From Berberis thunbergii (taxonomy: Eukaryota > Streptophyta > Magnoliopsida > Ranunculales > Berberidaceae): DNA of 64,000 nucleotides. The stretch spans positions 372,001 to 436,000 of the forward strand of contig QNQO01000831.1 of the NCBI GenBank assembly GCA_003290165.1, read 5' to 3'. The position numbers were made by a program, and so were the translations under genes. Positions 1 to 10,311 of this stretch are shown piece by piece. Every line of letters begins with the position of its first letter. Position 1 is the stretch's first letter. The notes under the pieces were generated by a model. The model did not search any database. It saw nothing but the letters and a program-made list of their open reading frames with translations, and had not been told where the DNA came from.

Positions 1-63
1 TGGCTCTCAATTCACCTGAAGCAACGAGAGAAAGAAAAAAAATGGGGTTAAAGCTAAACTAGA

Positions 64-3000
64 TCATATTATTTTGTCGACTGAGTGGTTAAACATGTTC
101 CCTTCTGCATTTGCCCGTACTATACACACATCTTCTTCGGACCACAGGGCTATCTCCCTTCAGTTAGCTTGAACTTTAGCCCTATACCAAAACCTTTTAA
201 ATTCTTACACATGTGGACTAGAAATCCTTTTTGCAAACAAGTGATTCAAACTAATTGGGCCCCTAGACAACACCCCACTCCGACTCACAATAACCATTTC
301 AAAACCAAAAAGCTTAGTTACAGCCTCACTAGGTGGAATAAGAAATACTTTAAGAAGAACCCGTCTAATTGTCGAGGGATACAGCGAGGGACCCCACAGG
401 GGGGAGGGGGAACCAACCATTCCCCCCAGGATGCGTGCGTTGAAAATTCAAATGCGCATCCCGGGGGGAATGGACGGCTCCCCCTTCCCCCTGTGGGGTC
501 CCTCGCTGCTTCCCTTGCCAGTTAGATTTTTACCTTTAAGAACATTCAGCTTTGCATCTCTGACACGCTGTCTTCTTTGGATAAAATGCAAAACGATTCT
601 CCTTCGAAGGACAATGCCACATCGATCTCCTTACTGGAAGAGCGTCTCTCGGAACTTCAACTTCGATAGGACATGTTTTGCCATTACAAATTTGATTCTT
701 CCTGGCTCAGAGACGGTGACAAGAACACCAAATTTTTTCACCTTACTTCCTTGCTTTGAAGAAAACGAAACCTGATTCTTTGCCTTAAAGATGGCAACCA
801 TGTGTGGCATTCCACACTAGAAACTGTTGGAGCCACTACCAATTATTATATCTCTCATATTTTTCAATCCTCCAATCCAACTCCTGATCCGGGGATTCAC
901 GCTTTATTTAGTTCGATCATTTTAGAGAAGGATAATGCCACACTGCTGGCTATTCGCACTGCGGCTGATATTCATGCGGTTGTTTTCAATACGGAAAATC
1001 ACAAACCTCTTGGCCCTGACGGCTTTCACACTTTCTTCTTTCAATATTATTGGAATATTGTGAAAATAAATGTCATAAAGGCAGTCACGCATTTCTTCAC
1101 CTCCAACCAGCTTGATCCTAAATTGAATGAAACATCCATTGCTCTGATTTCTAAAGTGGGCAATCCTATCTCACCGGAGAAATTTCGTCCTATAGCCCTT
1201 TGCAATGTAATTTATAAAGTGGTCTTCAAAATTCTTGCAAACTGTCTCAAACCTTTGCTCGATAGCATTATTTCTCCTAACCAGGGAGCTTTTCTACAAG
1301 GTCGCTTGATAGCAAATAATGTTAGACTTGCACATACAACTTTCTATCATATGAAACATTTTATTAAAAAAAATAAAATAAGTTGGATGGCAATCAAAAT
1401 GAATATGGCCAAAGCCTATGATAGGATAAAATGATCTTTTCTGACTCAAGTGTTGAAGCAGCTTGGATTTGCAGAAGGATGAATTGAAATGATCAATCAA
1501 TTAATGTGTATCCATTACCTATCTCCAAGTCCTTCTCAATGGTTCCCTTCATTTCACAGTAAGCCATCCAGAGGCATCTGCCAAGGCGACCCCCTTTCTC
1601 AATATTTTTTCTTGTTGGTAGCAGAAGCGCTCTCTCACCTTCTCCATAAGGCTAAAATAGAAGGCAGAATTCAAGGTATCAAACTCTGACGACATTCCTT
1701 GTCGACCAGTCATCTGCTTTATGCGGACAATCTGATGTTTTTCTGCAAAGCATCTTTGGCGAAAGCTCATTCCGTCAAAGATATTTTCCAGCAGTATTGT
1801 CTAGTTTCAGGTCAAGAAGTCAATTATGACAAATCGTTAGTCTATTATAATTTTAACGTGCACCCTAAATATGATAAAATGATCAATCGAATCTTGGACA
1901 CTAAAATATATAATCCTAAAGATAAATATCTTGAATCTTCTCTTCTGTTTTGCAAGAAGAAAGCTATGGGCTTCCAATTTTTTATTGACAAAGTTAATGC
2001 TAAATTTTCTTCTTGGAAAGCCAAAATCCTCTCGTGGGTTGCACTGTGATGATTAAATCAGTTCTCAACTCGATCCCCATTACATGATGTAAAATTTTCT
2101 ACTGCCTTGCAATGTCTCAACAACCTTGGACCACCTGACCAAGGAATTATGGTGGAACGGGGCAACAGATAGTAAGGCCAAACATCTTTGTACTTGGGAT
2201 CAGGTTTGTCTGCCCCGAACACTCGGGGGTCTCAATAATCCTTCTTGTAGGAACAAAAATCTTGCCTTATTGGCCACGAACATTTGGATCGCCCTCTCCT
2301 TTTTCTCATCACCTCAGAACTCGCCAACTCAAGTCACTTTATCTCCGAGACAAGAGTATCTTCCAGTTAGGAAAACCCCCCTCATTAGCTTTTTTTTTCT
2401 TAGAGAGGGAACCTAACTGCCCTTCTCAAAATAAAGTGATTTCTTATTTGGCAAATCATGTCGATGAATCAAGTCAACCTCTAGTTGGATTGCTGGGTAA
2501 AACCATATATTGTTCTGTCGAATTGTGTCACTGATCCTCCTTATCCCAGTCATCCTTGTTCTATCAGGGACCCTTAGACCACTACTTCTGGAGGTCCACT
2601 CAATTGAAATCCGAACTTATCAAGTCTCTTTTTTCGGGTTCAGTGGCTAGGGATATTCAAGACACTTTAATCGACCTACTAACAATCCTGACAAACTCCT
2701 TTGGACTTTTGACAAAATATGGCACTTTTCGATCAAAAGTGCAACGCGAGCTTTCACCTAGGGTCAATTGGAAAGCTCTACTTTCATTTCCCCTCCCTCT
2801 TTTGGCTCCAAACTGTTGAAATCCATCTGAAGAATCATAACCTCTCCTAGTGTTTTGTTTTTCCTCTAGAAGATTAGCCAAAATTTGCTTCTCACGAGAG
2901 CCAATCTAGTTAGGATCCATATCCCCACTGAGGACAATTGCACCTTTTGTCATGCTCAGAAGAAAGATGTGCTCCATTTTTTCTTCATTTGCCCTATAAT

Positions 3001-3075
3001 CTCCCAATATTGGCTTTTTTTTCCTCTTCCTATTAATTGGGTTGGCCCAAACCTCAAGCTTCACTCTATTCTAAA
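64..3075 (+). pseudogene. LINE ORF2 (endonuclease/reverse transcriptase), broken
   Basis: This is the coding body of the LINE. Recognisable reverse transcriptase blocks are KFRPIALCNVIYKV (near 1180), NQGAFLQGRLIANNV (near 1280-1325), MNMAKAYDRIK (near 1400), GICQGDPLSQYFFLLVAEAL (near 1570-1630) and the catalytic box read as LLYADN (near 1720). Plant LINEs normally have Y/FADD there, so the second catalytic aspartate has become asparagine. Stops follow directly after the DRIK block (1432) and in the 1480, 1687 and 2047 areas. The zf-RVT part reads RIHIPTEDNCTFCHAQKKDV followed by LHFFFICP. Family assignment is firm; no activity is expected. Confidence 0.85.
357..533. mobile_element. Palindromic Mutator-like MITE (copy 1)
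   Basis: A 177-bp foldback element lies inside the LINE. The left arm (CAGCGAGGGACCCCACAGGG and on) is the reverse complement of the right arm (CCCTGTGGGGTCCCTCGCTG) almost throughout, meeting at a centre with GGATGCGTGCGTTGA. It is flanked by a perfect 9-bp direct repeat, CTTTAAGAA, at 348-356 and 534-542. A 9-bp duplication is typical of Mutator-superfamily insertions. Copies of the same family are at 13967, 25005, 25600, 26659 and (degenerate) about 54020. Confidence 0.85.
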
Positions 3076-4302
3076 GGTTTTCGAATTCATGTGGGATTCT
3101 GCTAAAGCCCATGTGATGAAGTCTGATAAGATGTTTTCCTAGTTTACCGTCATTCTTGTGACTATCTGGTTCATGCGTAATCAAACAATTTTCAACAATA
3201 TCAAAGTCTTCCCTATGACTTTTGTATCTCATTGTAACAATCTTCAGTTCGTCTAGAGAGCCAGACCAGATGCACCAGGGATCCTCAATACCCTCCATCG
3301 TCCTAAAGATCCTCATAATCCACCAATCGAACACAACACACACACAGGGCCCTCATGGCGCTGATCTGGCGCTAGGGGTCTGACTTTCTAGAATTTTTGA
3401 ATAATCTTTGAGAGTCTTGGTCCAAGCAATGGTTCCTAACCAGACGATCAGACTCACACACTCCTCATTTTTCGTCAATCCCCCAAATTTTGGACACAGC
3501 CATCATGAACAAACAGTTTGCTTATTGATCCTCTCTAGACTTGAACCTTGACTCGGTAGATACTATTCTTGTTACTGGGTTCGCTTATTCATAGCTTGTC
3601 AAGAACCATATCCACTCAGCTTGCACCCACGAGCTTAATTTCAATGTAGACCTCATCCACTTCCACGCTGTCTTGATAGGGATACAGTTATTGTCACTTT
3701 TGATGATTGTTTCTTTGAGTCTACCAAGCAAGGGGCATGGGAGTTTCAGCAACTGACTTAGCTGAGAATGTTCTAGCTTATGTTGCTTGTTAGATAGGCA
3801 ACAAAGCGTCTGAAGCACGATGGCGGAAGGATACGCGGCGAAAGCAGCCTTGCTACTCATCCAATCTCAACGATGGAGGACTGGACTTCTTTGTGGATAC
3901 TCTGTGATCCTTATTGAACTCATCTAGGAAGGAGAATCTCAACAACTTTCTCCTATGCATTAGGTCTGGCGCCCTCTCATTTGTAATAGTAACAGTCTGC
4001 TTATTATGCTTCCTTTTTGGCACTACAAGTATATATCTAGAGACCTTAATAGTAAGGCTCGTCGCTTGGCATCAGATGCCGACAGAATAGGTTGTAATAG
4101 CTCTTAGTTAGTAATATATTACATTAGGCTTTTAACAAAAAACAATTTGGGGTCTTTTGTGAGCTGTGAGAAAAAACATGTTCCAATGGAACACCCTATA
4201 CATACTCATATTTTATCCTGGTCTCTTCATTCCTTCCATCTATATTTGGGGTCATGCATGCCATCCCCAAATACAAAAAATATATATATATATATATAAA
4301 AT

Positions 4303-4470
4303 GGTTATTTACCTTTTAGCCCCCATTAATTCATGTGAAACCCTACTTGGGTGCCACTAGCTATTTTAATTTAGTTTAACCCTCATTTTTGCCTTTGACC
4401 TTTAAGTCAACTCGATTGACAAGCGAAAAATATTAGTTTTCTTGAAATACCTCATTTACCCCTCACCAGC
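4303..4470 (+). repeat. Left terminal inverted repeat of the MULE
   Basis: The stretch matches the reverse complement of 7860-8032 along nearly its whole length. Shared blocks include ATTAATTCA, GTGAAACCCTACTTGG, TTTTTGCCTTTGACC, AAGTCAACTCGA, TTAGTTTTCTTGAAATACC and CATTTACCCCTCAC. Confidence 0.8.
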
Positions 4471-4954
4471 ACATGTTTTTTCCTTTTATTTCCTTTCCTC
4501 CTCTTCCCTCTTTATCCCAACGAAACCCTAAGTTTATACATTCTATTGAAGACGGAGAGAGAACCACAGTCTAAATAGAGAGATCAAAATATGGCTGGTG
4601 GACACGTCGGTGTTGGAGGAGAAGTAAGTCAAACTTGTATTATTTGTATTTAATTCAGGTTGAACTGGTGCGAAAATCTGTTTGGGAAATATGGGTACCA
4701 AATGATAAATTTAAGAATTATTTGGGGGTCAAAAAGAATTGTGTATTTTTTTAATATGGATTATGTGTAAATTATTGTGTAATTGACTCGCATTGTTTGT
4801 GAATGGTCAAGATATTCTTGCTTGAGTTGTCAATGGATGTCAATGCAATGTAATGACAATGATCAATGCAATGAGATTGATCAATACCCTGCAATGCAAT
4901 GACATTGATCAATACCCTGCTGGACTGACAGTGTTCAATATCATGACAATCACA

Positions 4955-5235
4955 AAAACTGCTAGACCGTGATCAATCTGACCAAATACTTAAATGAACA
5001 ACCTAGGACAGTGATCAATCTGACCATCATGAAAATCAAAAAAAATTGAAATGAACAACCTGCTGGATAGTAATCAATCTGACCATCATGAAAATCCAAA
5101 AAAAAAAAATTGAAATGAACAACCTGCTGGACATAGATCAATCCGCCCATCATGAAAATCCAAAAAGCTTAAATGAACAACCTGCCCAAAAATTGAAATG
5201 AACAACATGCCCAAAACAGTGATTAAACATTGAAC
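4955..5235. repeat. Imperfect tandem repeat, unit about 60-65 bp
   Basis: About three and a half copies of a unit built from AATGAACAACCTGCTGGA, GATCAATCTGACCATCATG and AAAATCCAAAAA run in tandem. The preceding 4830-4930 holds a related shorter repeat with CAATGCAATGACATTGATC. Tandem subterminal repeats are common inside plant MULE and CACTA elements. There are no unique spacers, so it is not a CRISPR array. Confidence 0.75.
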
Positions 5236-5703
5236 CACCCTATTAAACACAATGCAATTAACTATTGAACCAATACACAATGTAATTAACCATTGAACCA
5301 TTCACAATGCAATTAACCATCATTGAAGCATTGAACCAATACATTGTTTACATACTAAACCATTATTTCTTGTCTAACATCAAATATTCAGTTAATGTTA
5401 CATCGGAACTTGTCAAACCATTGCTTATTGTCTTGCACATACATTTGTCTAAACCATTGTTTGTATCAGATATCCAGTAACTACCAAGTCTTGTCATATG
5501 TACTAACTATATAAAAAAATGTGGAAAAAAACCACCAACCTTTACCTATTTCCTTGGTGAGTCAAATTCTGACTCATCATGATCAGACCTTCTCCACTAG
5601 CTGCTCGGGTACATGGCATTGCATCCTCTTACATCCCATCCTCTGTTCTAGACCACCAAGTATATTGCTCGAGCCTACAGCACCTGGCCTCCGCTCAGAA
5701 CTA

Positions 5704-5871
5704 CTAAGCAGCTACATCTTTGCAAGTAGTCTTATTGTACTCATATTGTTTGCATTTAGTGCATCTCTTTGAGTTCCTCCTTAGTCCCTTGGGCTCCTCA
5801 TCTTCACCCCTTCTTTTGTTCTGTCTAGGTCTCCCAGCAGGCCTATGAAATAGGGGAGGCTTAACAACATG
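5704..5871 (-). pseudogene. MULE transposase C-terminal zinc-knuckle remnant
   Basis: The minus strand reads HVVKPPLFHRPAGRPRQNKR, then RGEDEEPKGLRRNSKR, then CTKCKQYEYNKTTCK and a stop. This matches the end of plant Mutator (mudrA-type) transposases, where a PP..R.PGRPKK basic stretch precedes a CX2CX4HX4C knuckle. Here the spacing Cys-x2-Cys...Cys is kept but the histidine position reads Tyr, so the knuckle is damaged. An in-frame stop lies directly upstream (5872-5874) unless an intron acceptor is used there. The DDE and MULE catalytic parts are missing. Confidence 0.6.
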
Positions 5872-6553
5872 TTATGGCTATGACAGCAAAACAAAAAATG
5901 AATAAGGTCACGAGGTCTACAACATGTTGTATTTGGATAATTTTACTGAAACTTAATCAAATGAAATGTCTTGTGGGGTTTAGTTGGAATTGTTTAGTGT
6001 CAAAGTTGAATGAAGGCTTCGGCACTCTAATTTGAGGGGATTTTTGTCATATTTATTCTAGTCATGGAGTAACAGAAGTAGCTTTCAATTTCAAATGATC
6101 AAGAAAAAATGTATTTTGATTGCGTTTGACACAAAGAGCACCCAAATTTAACCTTGTTACAAGAATCACAGATTGACCAAAACCAAGCAATTCACTTTTG
6201 AGTCTCAATAGATAACCCACAATACCAATTCAAAACCCTGAAATCCCCTAGAACATCCCAAGCTTAGAAATTTCACTAGATCATCACATTCAAAATAACC
6301 CATATTATCTACAAACGTTTGGAAAAATCTAAACTTGGGTGATCATTTGTAATTTAATCAAAAACCCAATTCGCATAGAATCTAAACTTCATGTGAGTGA
6401 CTGAATTCAACAAACCCCATCAAAAGAAACGATAAAGTTTTGATTTTTAAACCTTAAAACTACAAAATTTCATACCTTTCATCCAATTATGAGATTGAAA
6501 AGAAGGGGTTGGTGTTTCGTCCAATTATAAGATTGAGGGTTGGTGTTTCTTAC

Positions 6554-6714
6554 TTGGCTACCGAAGCGGATTCTTCTTCGAGCCATTGCTGAATTTGACG
6601 GACGTTTCGTCTGAACATGGTTGTGGATTGCCTCACATCGCTGCGCAGTAGGAGATCCACTGCACTCCCACGATAGTGATGATGAAGTTCATCAAGGCCT
6701 TGGAGTTTGTTTAA
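6554..6714 (-). other. Exon-like open stretch inside the MULE, unrecognised
   Basis: The minus strand is open and reads like protein: LNKLQGLDELHHHYRGSAVD, then LLLRSDVRQSTTMFRRNV, then RQIQQWLEEESASVA, ending in a good splice donor (AA|GTAAGA at 6554/6553). The residue mix is normal and unlike the surrounding AT-rich DNA. I do not recognise the family. It could be an exon of a second MULE gene or a captured host exon (Pack-MULE). Confidence 0.4.
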
Positions 6715-7039
6715 TTTTGTTTTGATCTTCTTCTTTGTTCCCCACCATCTCCCTCCCTCCCCTCGAGCATCACAGTGGAAAATATTCCTTCTCCCTCTCT
6801 TTCAGTGAAAACAAATTAAAATAAAAGTTTCGCTTGGTATACGGCAAAAGAATGCATAATGTAAAAGTTTACATTTGTTACATAAATTGGGTGTTTGATT
6901 GGCTTTACAGAAAACAGTTATTGAAATTTGAATTCAAGACCTCTGCATCTCCTAGTTATAAAATTCTGCAAAACTTTGCAGATCTCCCGCACTACTTTGC
7001 AAAACATTAATCATCTCCTCGAGTACTCTCAACTCCTTC

Positions 7040-7725
7040 ATTAACACCCCAACCACCATCACTTTTTCAACCACCATCGTCGCTACTACCACGACCACTA
7101 TACCATAACCATCAGAATCACCACTGTCAACAACTACCATTACCATAACATAATCACCACAACCAACACCACCATAACCGTCGCCATCACACACCACCAC
7201 CATAACATAACAACCATCACTGTCATTGCCACTATCACAACCACCATAGCCACCCTACTACTACCACCATCACTGTCATCATCACAACCATAATAAAACC
7301 ATCACAACCCCCACCACCATTACCATTACATAACAACCACCACCGCCATTGCTACTACCACAACCACCATAGCCACCACTACTATTACCACCACCACCGT
7401 CGTCGCCACAACCATAACAAAACCATCAAAACCACCACCACCACAACTACCATAGCATAATCACCACAACTACCACCACCTTTACTACTACCACCGCCAC
7501 AACTTCCATATTACTGCAACTATCACCACCACCACATCCACCATGACCAATGACACAACCACCACCATTTTAACAATCACCGCCATTGCCGCTACCACCA
7601 TCATCATTGCCCACATTTGTAATAACCATCACCATAATCACAATCACCGCCATCATAACCATGTCACAATTACAACTACTACCATCATCAACACCACCCA
7701 CAATCATTTGTCTGATTTGCAGTGA
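7040..7725. repeat. Degenerate CAY/CCA trinucleotide tract
   Basis: About 690 bp consist almost entirely of CCA, CAC, CAT, ACC and ACT triplets with little else. Open frames through it (poly Thr/His/Ser or Val/Gly) are by-products of the repeat. It lies just inside the right TIR of the MULE. Confidence 0.85.
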
Positions 7726-7859
7726 TTTTCTTTAATTACTACCGAGCGTCGGTAAAGTAATGCTGTACAACTAATGCATATGCATCAATTTTTCAAATGC
7801 ATTATTTTACAGTGTACCAAGCAGAATCTAGGTTTCAAGAGGGGAAATTGTAAGCACAT

Positions 7860-8032
7860 ACTTTGCACGTGAGGGGTAAATGGGGTATTTCAAGAAAACT
7901 AATGCTTTATGTTTATCATTCGAGTTGACTTAACGGTCAAAGGCAAAAATGGGGATTAGACTGAATTAAAATAACCTGTGGCATCCAAGTAGGGTTTCAC
8001 CTGAATTAATGAGAGTTTAAAGGTAAATAACC
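7860..8032 (-). repeat. Right terminal inverted repeat of the MULE
   Basis: Reverse-complement partner of 4303-4470; the outer end reads GGTAAATAACC. Confidence 0.8.
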
Positions 8033-8041
8033 CTAAAAAAA

Positions 8042-9150
8042 ATTTCTTTGTTCTTACTTCTTTCTTTTCCAATCCTTCAAATTTAAATAGGTGATCCCTA
8101 AAATTAGAAGAAAAAAAATTATATATATATAAATAATGATAAAAAAAATGTTAAAGTGGGGAATGTGGTAGAGTGAAGAAGAAATAGGAGATCTCTAAAA
8201 TTAACTTTTTGTTAAAATGAGATATGGTTGATACTCAATTTAACTTTTACCTTGGAGACGCTCTGACACAATACATACATGAATTTTATAAAGAAAAAAT
8301 TATCCATGAGTTTCCAATGGTAATTTTTAGTAAACAGCGAATGCCAAAATGTAAATTTTGTTTTGATAACTAGAAAACTATATTGAATGCATGATCTGAC
8401 GACTCGGGTGGCATGCTCTAGCCGTAGTGTTGTAGCCGAACATTATGAATTGGCTAAAACATATATGTAGTTTGTGTATTATTAGACATGAAAAAGTCAT
8501 GTATTGTGAGATACATGCCACAAGGGAAATATGGGAGAGTTGGTTATGCATTTCAAAATTTTTAATAATATATAGTTTATGGAATGTGCAACAATAGTGG
8601 TTGAGTTTTTTTTTTTTTAATGTTTGAAAAACAAGGATTTTTTCTGTCTAATTGTTTTTTTAGAACCGACGTGTCAATAGTTGGAATTGTTTGAAACATA
8701 TTTTGGGTATTTTGATTAGCTACTGTTGGAATTGTGCTTTGAGTATCTCTTCAGTTTAGCTTTGATTGGTGTAATATTGTGCTTTGATACATTAGATTTC
8801 ACTTTTAACAAAAAAAAATTAAAGATAAAGATACATTAGATTTCACTTTTGTTTAGCTTTGATGGTTGTAATGTCAGAGTTTATGCTTCGCAGACTTATA
8901 TTTGGTTATTGTCAAACTTAAATGGAAAGTTGTTGCGTTATTATTGCTTATTTTTGTGGTTGTTTATGTTCAATGTTTTGCTTGGAAAGATCAGTGGTAG
9001 ATAAACTTCTTCCCCAATGTTAGTCGTTTATCGGAGGTGGTCAACATATCAGTCTATGGCAACGATTTGCGCCATTTACGGTTCACCCATTGGCATGTAG
9101 AAAAGGTTTGACCTTCTTGATCACACATATACAAACATCATCACCACAAA
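8042..9150. other. AT-rich intergenic stretch
   Basis: No gene or named element can be supported. A 21-bp direct repeat (GATACATTAGATTTCACTTTT) occurs twice near 8786 and 8829, separated by an A-rich spacer. It looks like a small local duplication. Confidence 0.5.
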
Positions 9151-9159
9151 ATCTACCTT

Positions 9160-9367
9160 TTGATACCCGTTATTTTCTTCAAATTACCATTTGACACCCA
9201 TGAGCAATTTTGTTTTTATAATAAATTTGTGAATATATATCGTTAGTCAACATTTTTGACTTAATAATCAAGACTCAATTTGGATGTCTGGCAGAATTTC
9301 GTGAATCAATAGCACCCAAACTAAAATACGCATGAATTAATGAGGGTGAAAAGGTAAATAACCCAAT
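9160..9367 (-). mobile_element. MULE TIR-like fragment or MITE
   Basis: The right end, GAATTAATGAGGGTGAAAAG followed by GTAAATAACCC, is close to the right end of the 4303-8032 MULE. Its complement also carries the TTGGGTGC block found in that TIR. No partner TIR is evident to the left, so this is a solo TIR, a truncated relative or a small MITE of the same family. Confidence 0.45.
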
Positions 9368-9719
9368 TTAAACACACCATGTTCAAGTAAAAATGATTTT
9401 GGAGAATCTTTTAACAAGAAGGAGCATATTTACACATTTCTTACTTTTGTGCATTTTGGCCAAAATATATCATGAATGTACAAAGTTTATGCATGGGCTT
9501 GTACATCTAAATTATGGGGCTAATGGCATTTCATAGGCTGGGCAACCTATATTTTACCTCCAATGTTGTTTTATTTAGGGTTGGAGAGCCTATGAGAGGT
9601 CGTTTACCAAAAAAACTTGGTCATTATCCATCTTAGTTATACATACAACTTTTGAAAATGTTTTTATTATGGTTGATTTTAGTGTGTTGTAATGCGTCCA
9701 AATTTGTCTCCTTCATTTC

Positions 9720-9860
9720 TTGACCTGTAAAACGAACAACAGTGAGCCAAAGACCATTATTGTGGTGGCCGAAGACACTTCGATGATAAAATCAAGTGAC
9801 TGATTAAGGATGGATGTTGACTCTAAAATTGAGTTGCAAGTGTGTTCCTTTCTCATCCCT
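9720..9860 (-). mobile_element. Old LTR fragment related to element X
   Basis: The order GACCATTATTGTGGTGGCC, GAAGACACTTCGATG, AAAATCAAGTGA parallels the X LTR near 31350 and 40780 (GACCACCGTTATGGAGGCC, GAAGACACTCCGAAG). Only the first part of the LTR is present and it is more diverged than the copies at 31284, 40726 and 47045. Confidence 0.4.
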
Positions 9861-10219
9861 TTTGTTCACATTATATAACGAGTATTTCACTCCTTCTGTT
9901 TGGGACCCAATACCTGATTGGATCAAGAGTTGTGAAAATGGACCTTGAGTCTGTGACAGCTCAGAGGTTTGCGTTTGAGTTATATTGTCTTGGGCCAAGC
10001 TCTAAATTCGCACCACCTTGGGCTCGAATAATTTAGGCTTGGGCGCTTGACTTACAAGCTAAACAGTGATTGGGGTGAGTCTGGGTTGGACCATGCTTAA
10101 GCATGCTTGAGATCGCACTAAGATCTGTTTGTATTAGGGTTGTCTCGTGCCATGTGTACGGCTGCAATCAGATTACTGTTGGATGTCTCAGCATTTTGAA
10201 CGCAACACTTTTATGGAAA

Positions 10220-10246
10220 ATAATAATAATAATAATAATAATAATA
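10220..10246. repeat. (AAT)9 microsatellite
   Basis: A perfect trinucleotide run of nine units. Confidence 0.9.
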
Positions 10247-10311
10247 CAAGTTTATTTTTCAGCCATTGCCTTCAAGAAAGGCACCATATTGAAAATGTTT
10301 CCATGAGTATG

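Larger units (their letters stand above)
1..4110 (+). mobile_element. Degenerate L1-like LINE retrotransposon
   Basis: A non-LTR retrotransposon remnant occupies the left edge and probably continues beyond it. Read in order with frame jumps it gives the end of an endonuclease domain (SSDHRAISLQL near 140-170), the linker before reverse transcriptase (WLRDGDKNTKFFHL near 705-745), reverse transcriptase (about 960-2050), a zf-RVT zinc-binding region (about 2885-3010) and a decayed RNase H-like 3' part (3500-4080). A short A-rich stretch near 4135-4142 may be the tail. Many stops and frameshifts show it is dead. A palindromic MITE interrupts it at 357-533. Related LINE pieces lie at 25850-27720 (minus) and 27735-28205 (plus). 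Confidence 0.85.
4303..8032. mobile_element. Degenerate Mutator-like element (MULE) with long TIRs
   Basis: A 3.7-kb element is bounded by inverted repeats of about 170 bp. The left one starts GGTTATTTACCTTTTAGCC and the right one ends with the complement, GGTAAATAACC. Such long TIRs are typical of Mutator-like elements. The interior holds a transposase C-terminal remnant on the minus strand (5704-5871), an exon-like open stretch on the minus strand (6554-6714), tandem repeats (4955-5235) and a large CAY-type trinucleotide tract (7040-7725). A clean 9-bp target duplication is not visible because both flanks are A/T low complexity. The catalytic transposase region is absent, so this is a deletion derivative. 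On the plus strand, ATGGCTGGTGGACACG at 4591 is followed by GTAAGT, resembling a short first exon with a splice donor; I do not recognise it. Confidence 0.7.

Noticed and set aside
4955..5235. Regularly spaced repeats that could suggest a CRISPR array
   Set aside because: The units are tandem and imperfect with no unique spacers, and this is a plant MULE interior.
6952..7725. Open frames of Val/Gly or Thr/His repeats
   Set aside because: By-products of the CAY trinucleotide tract.
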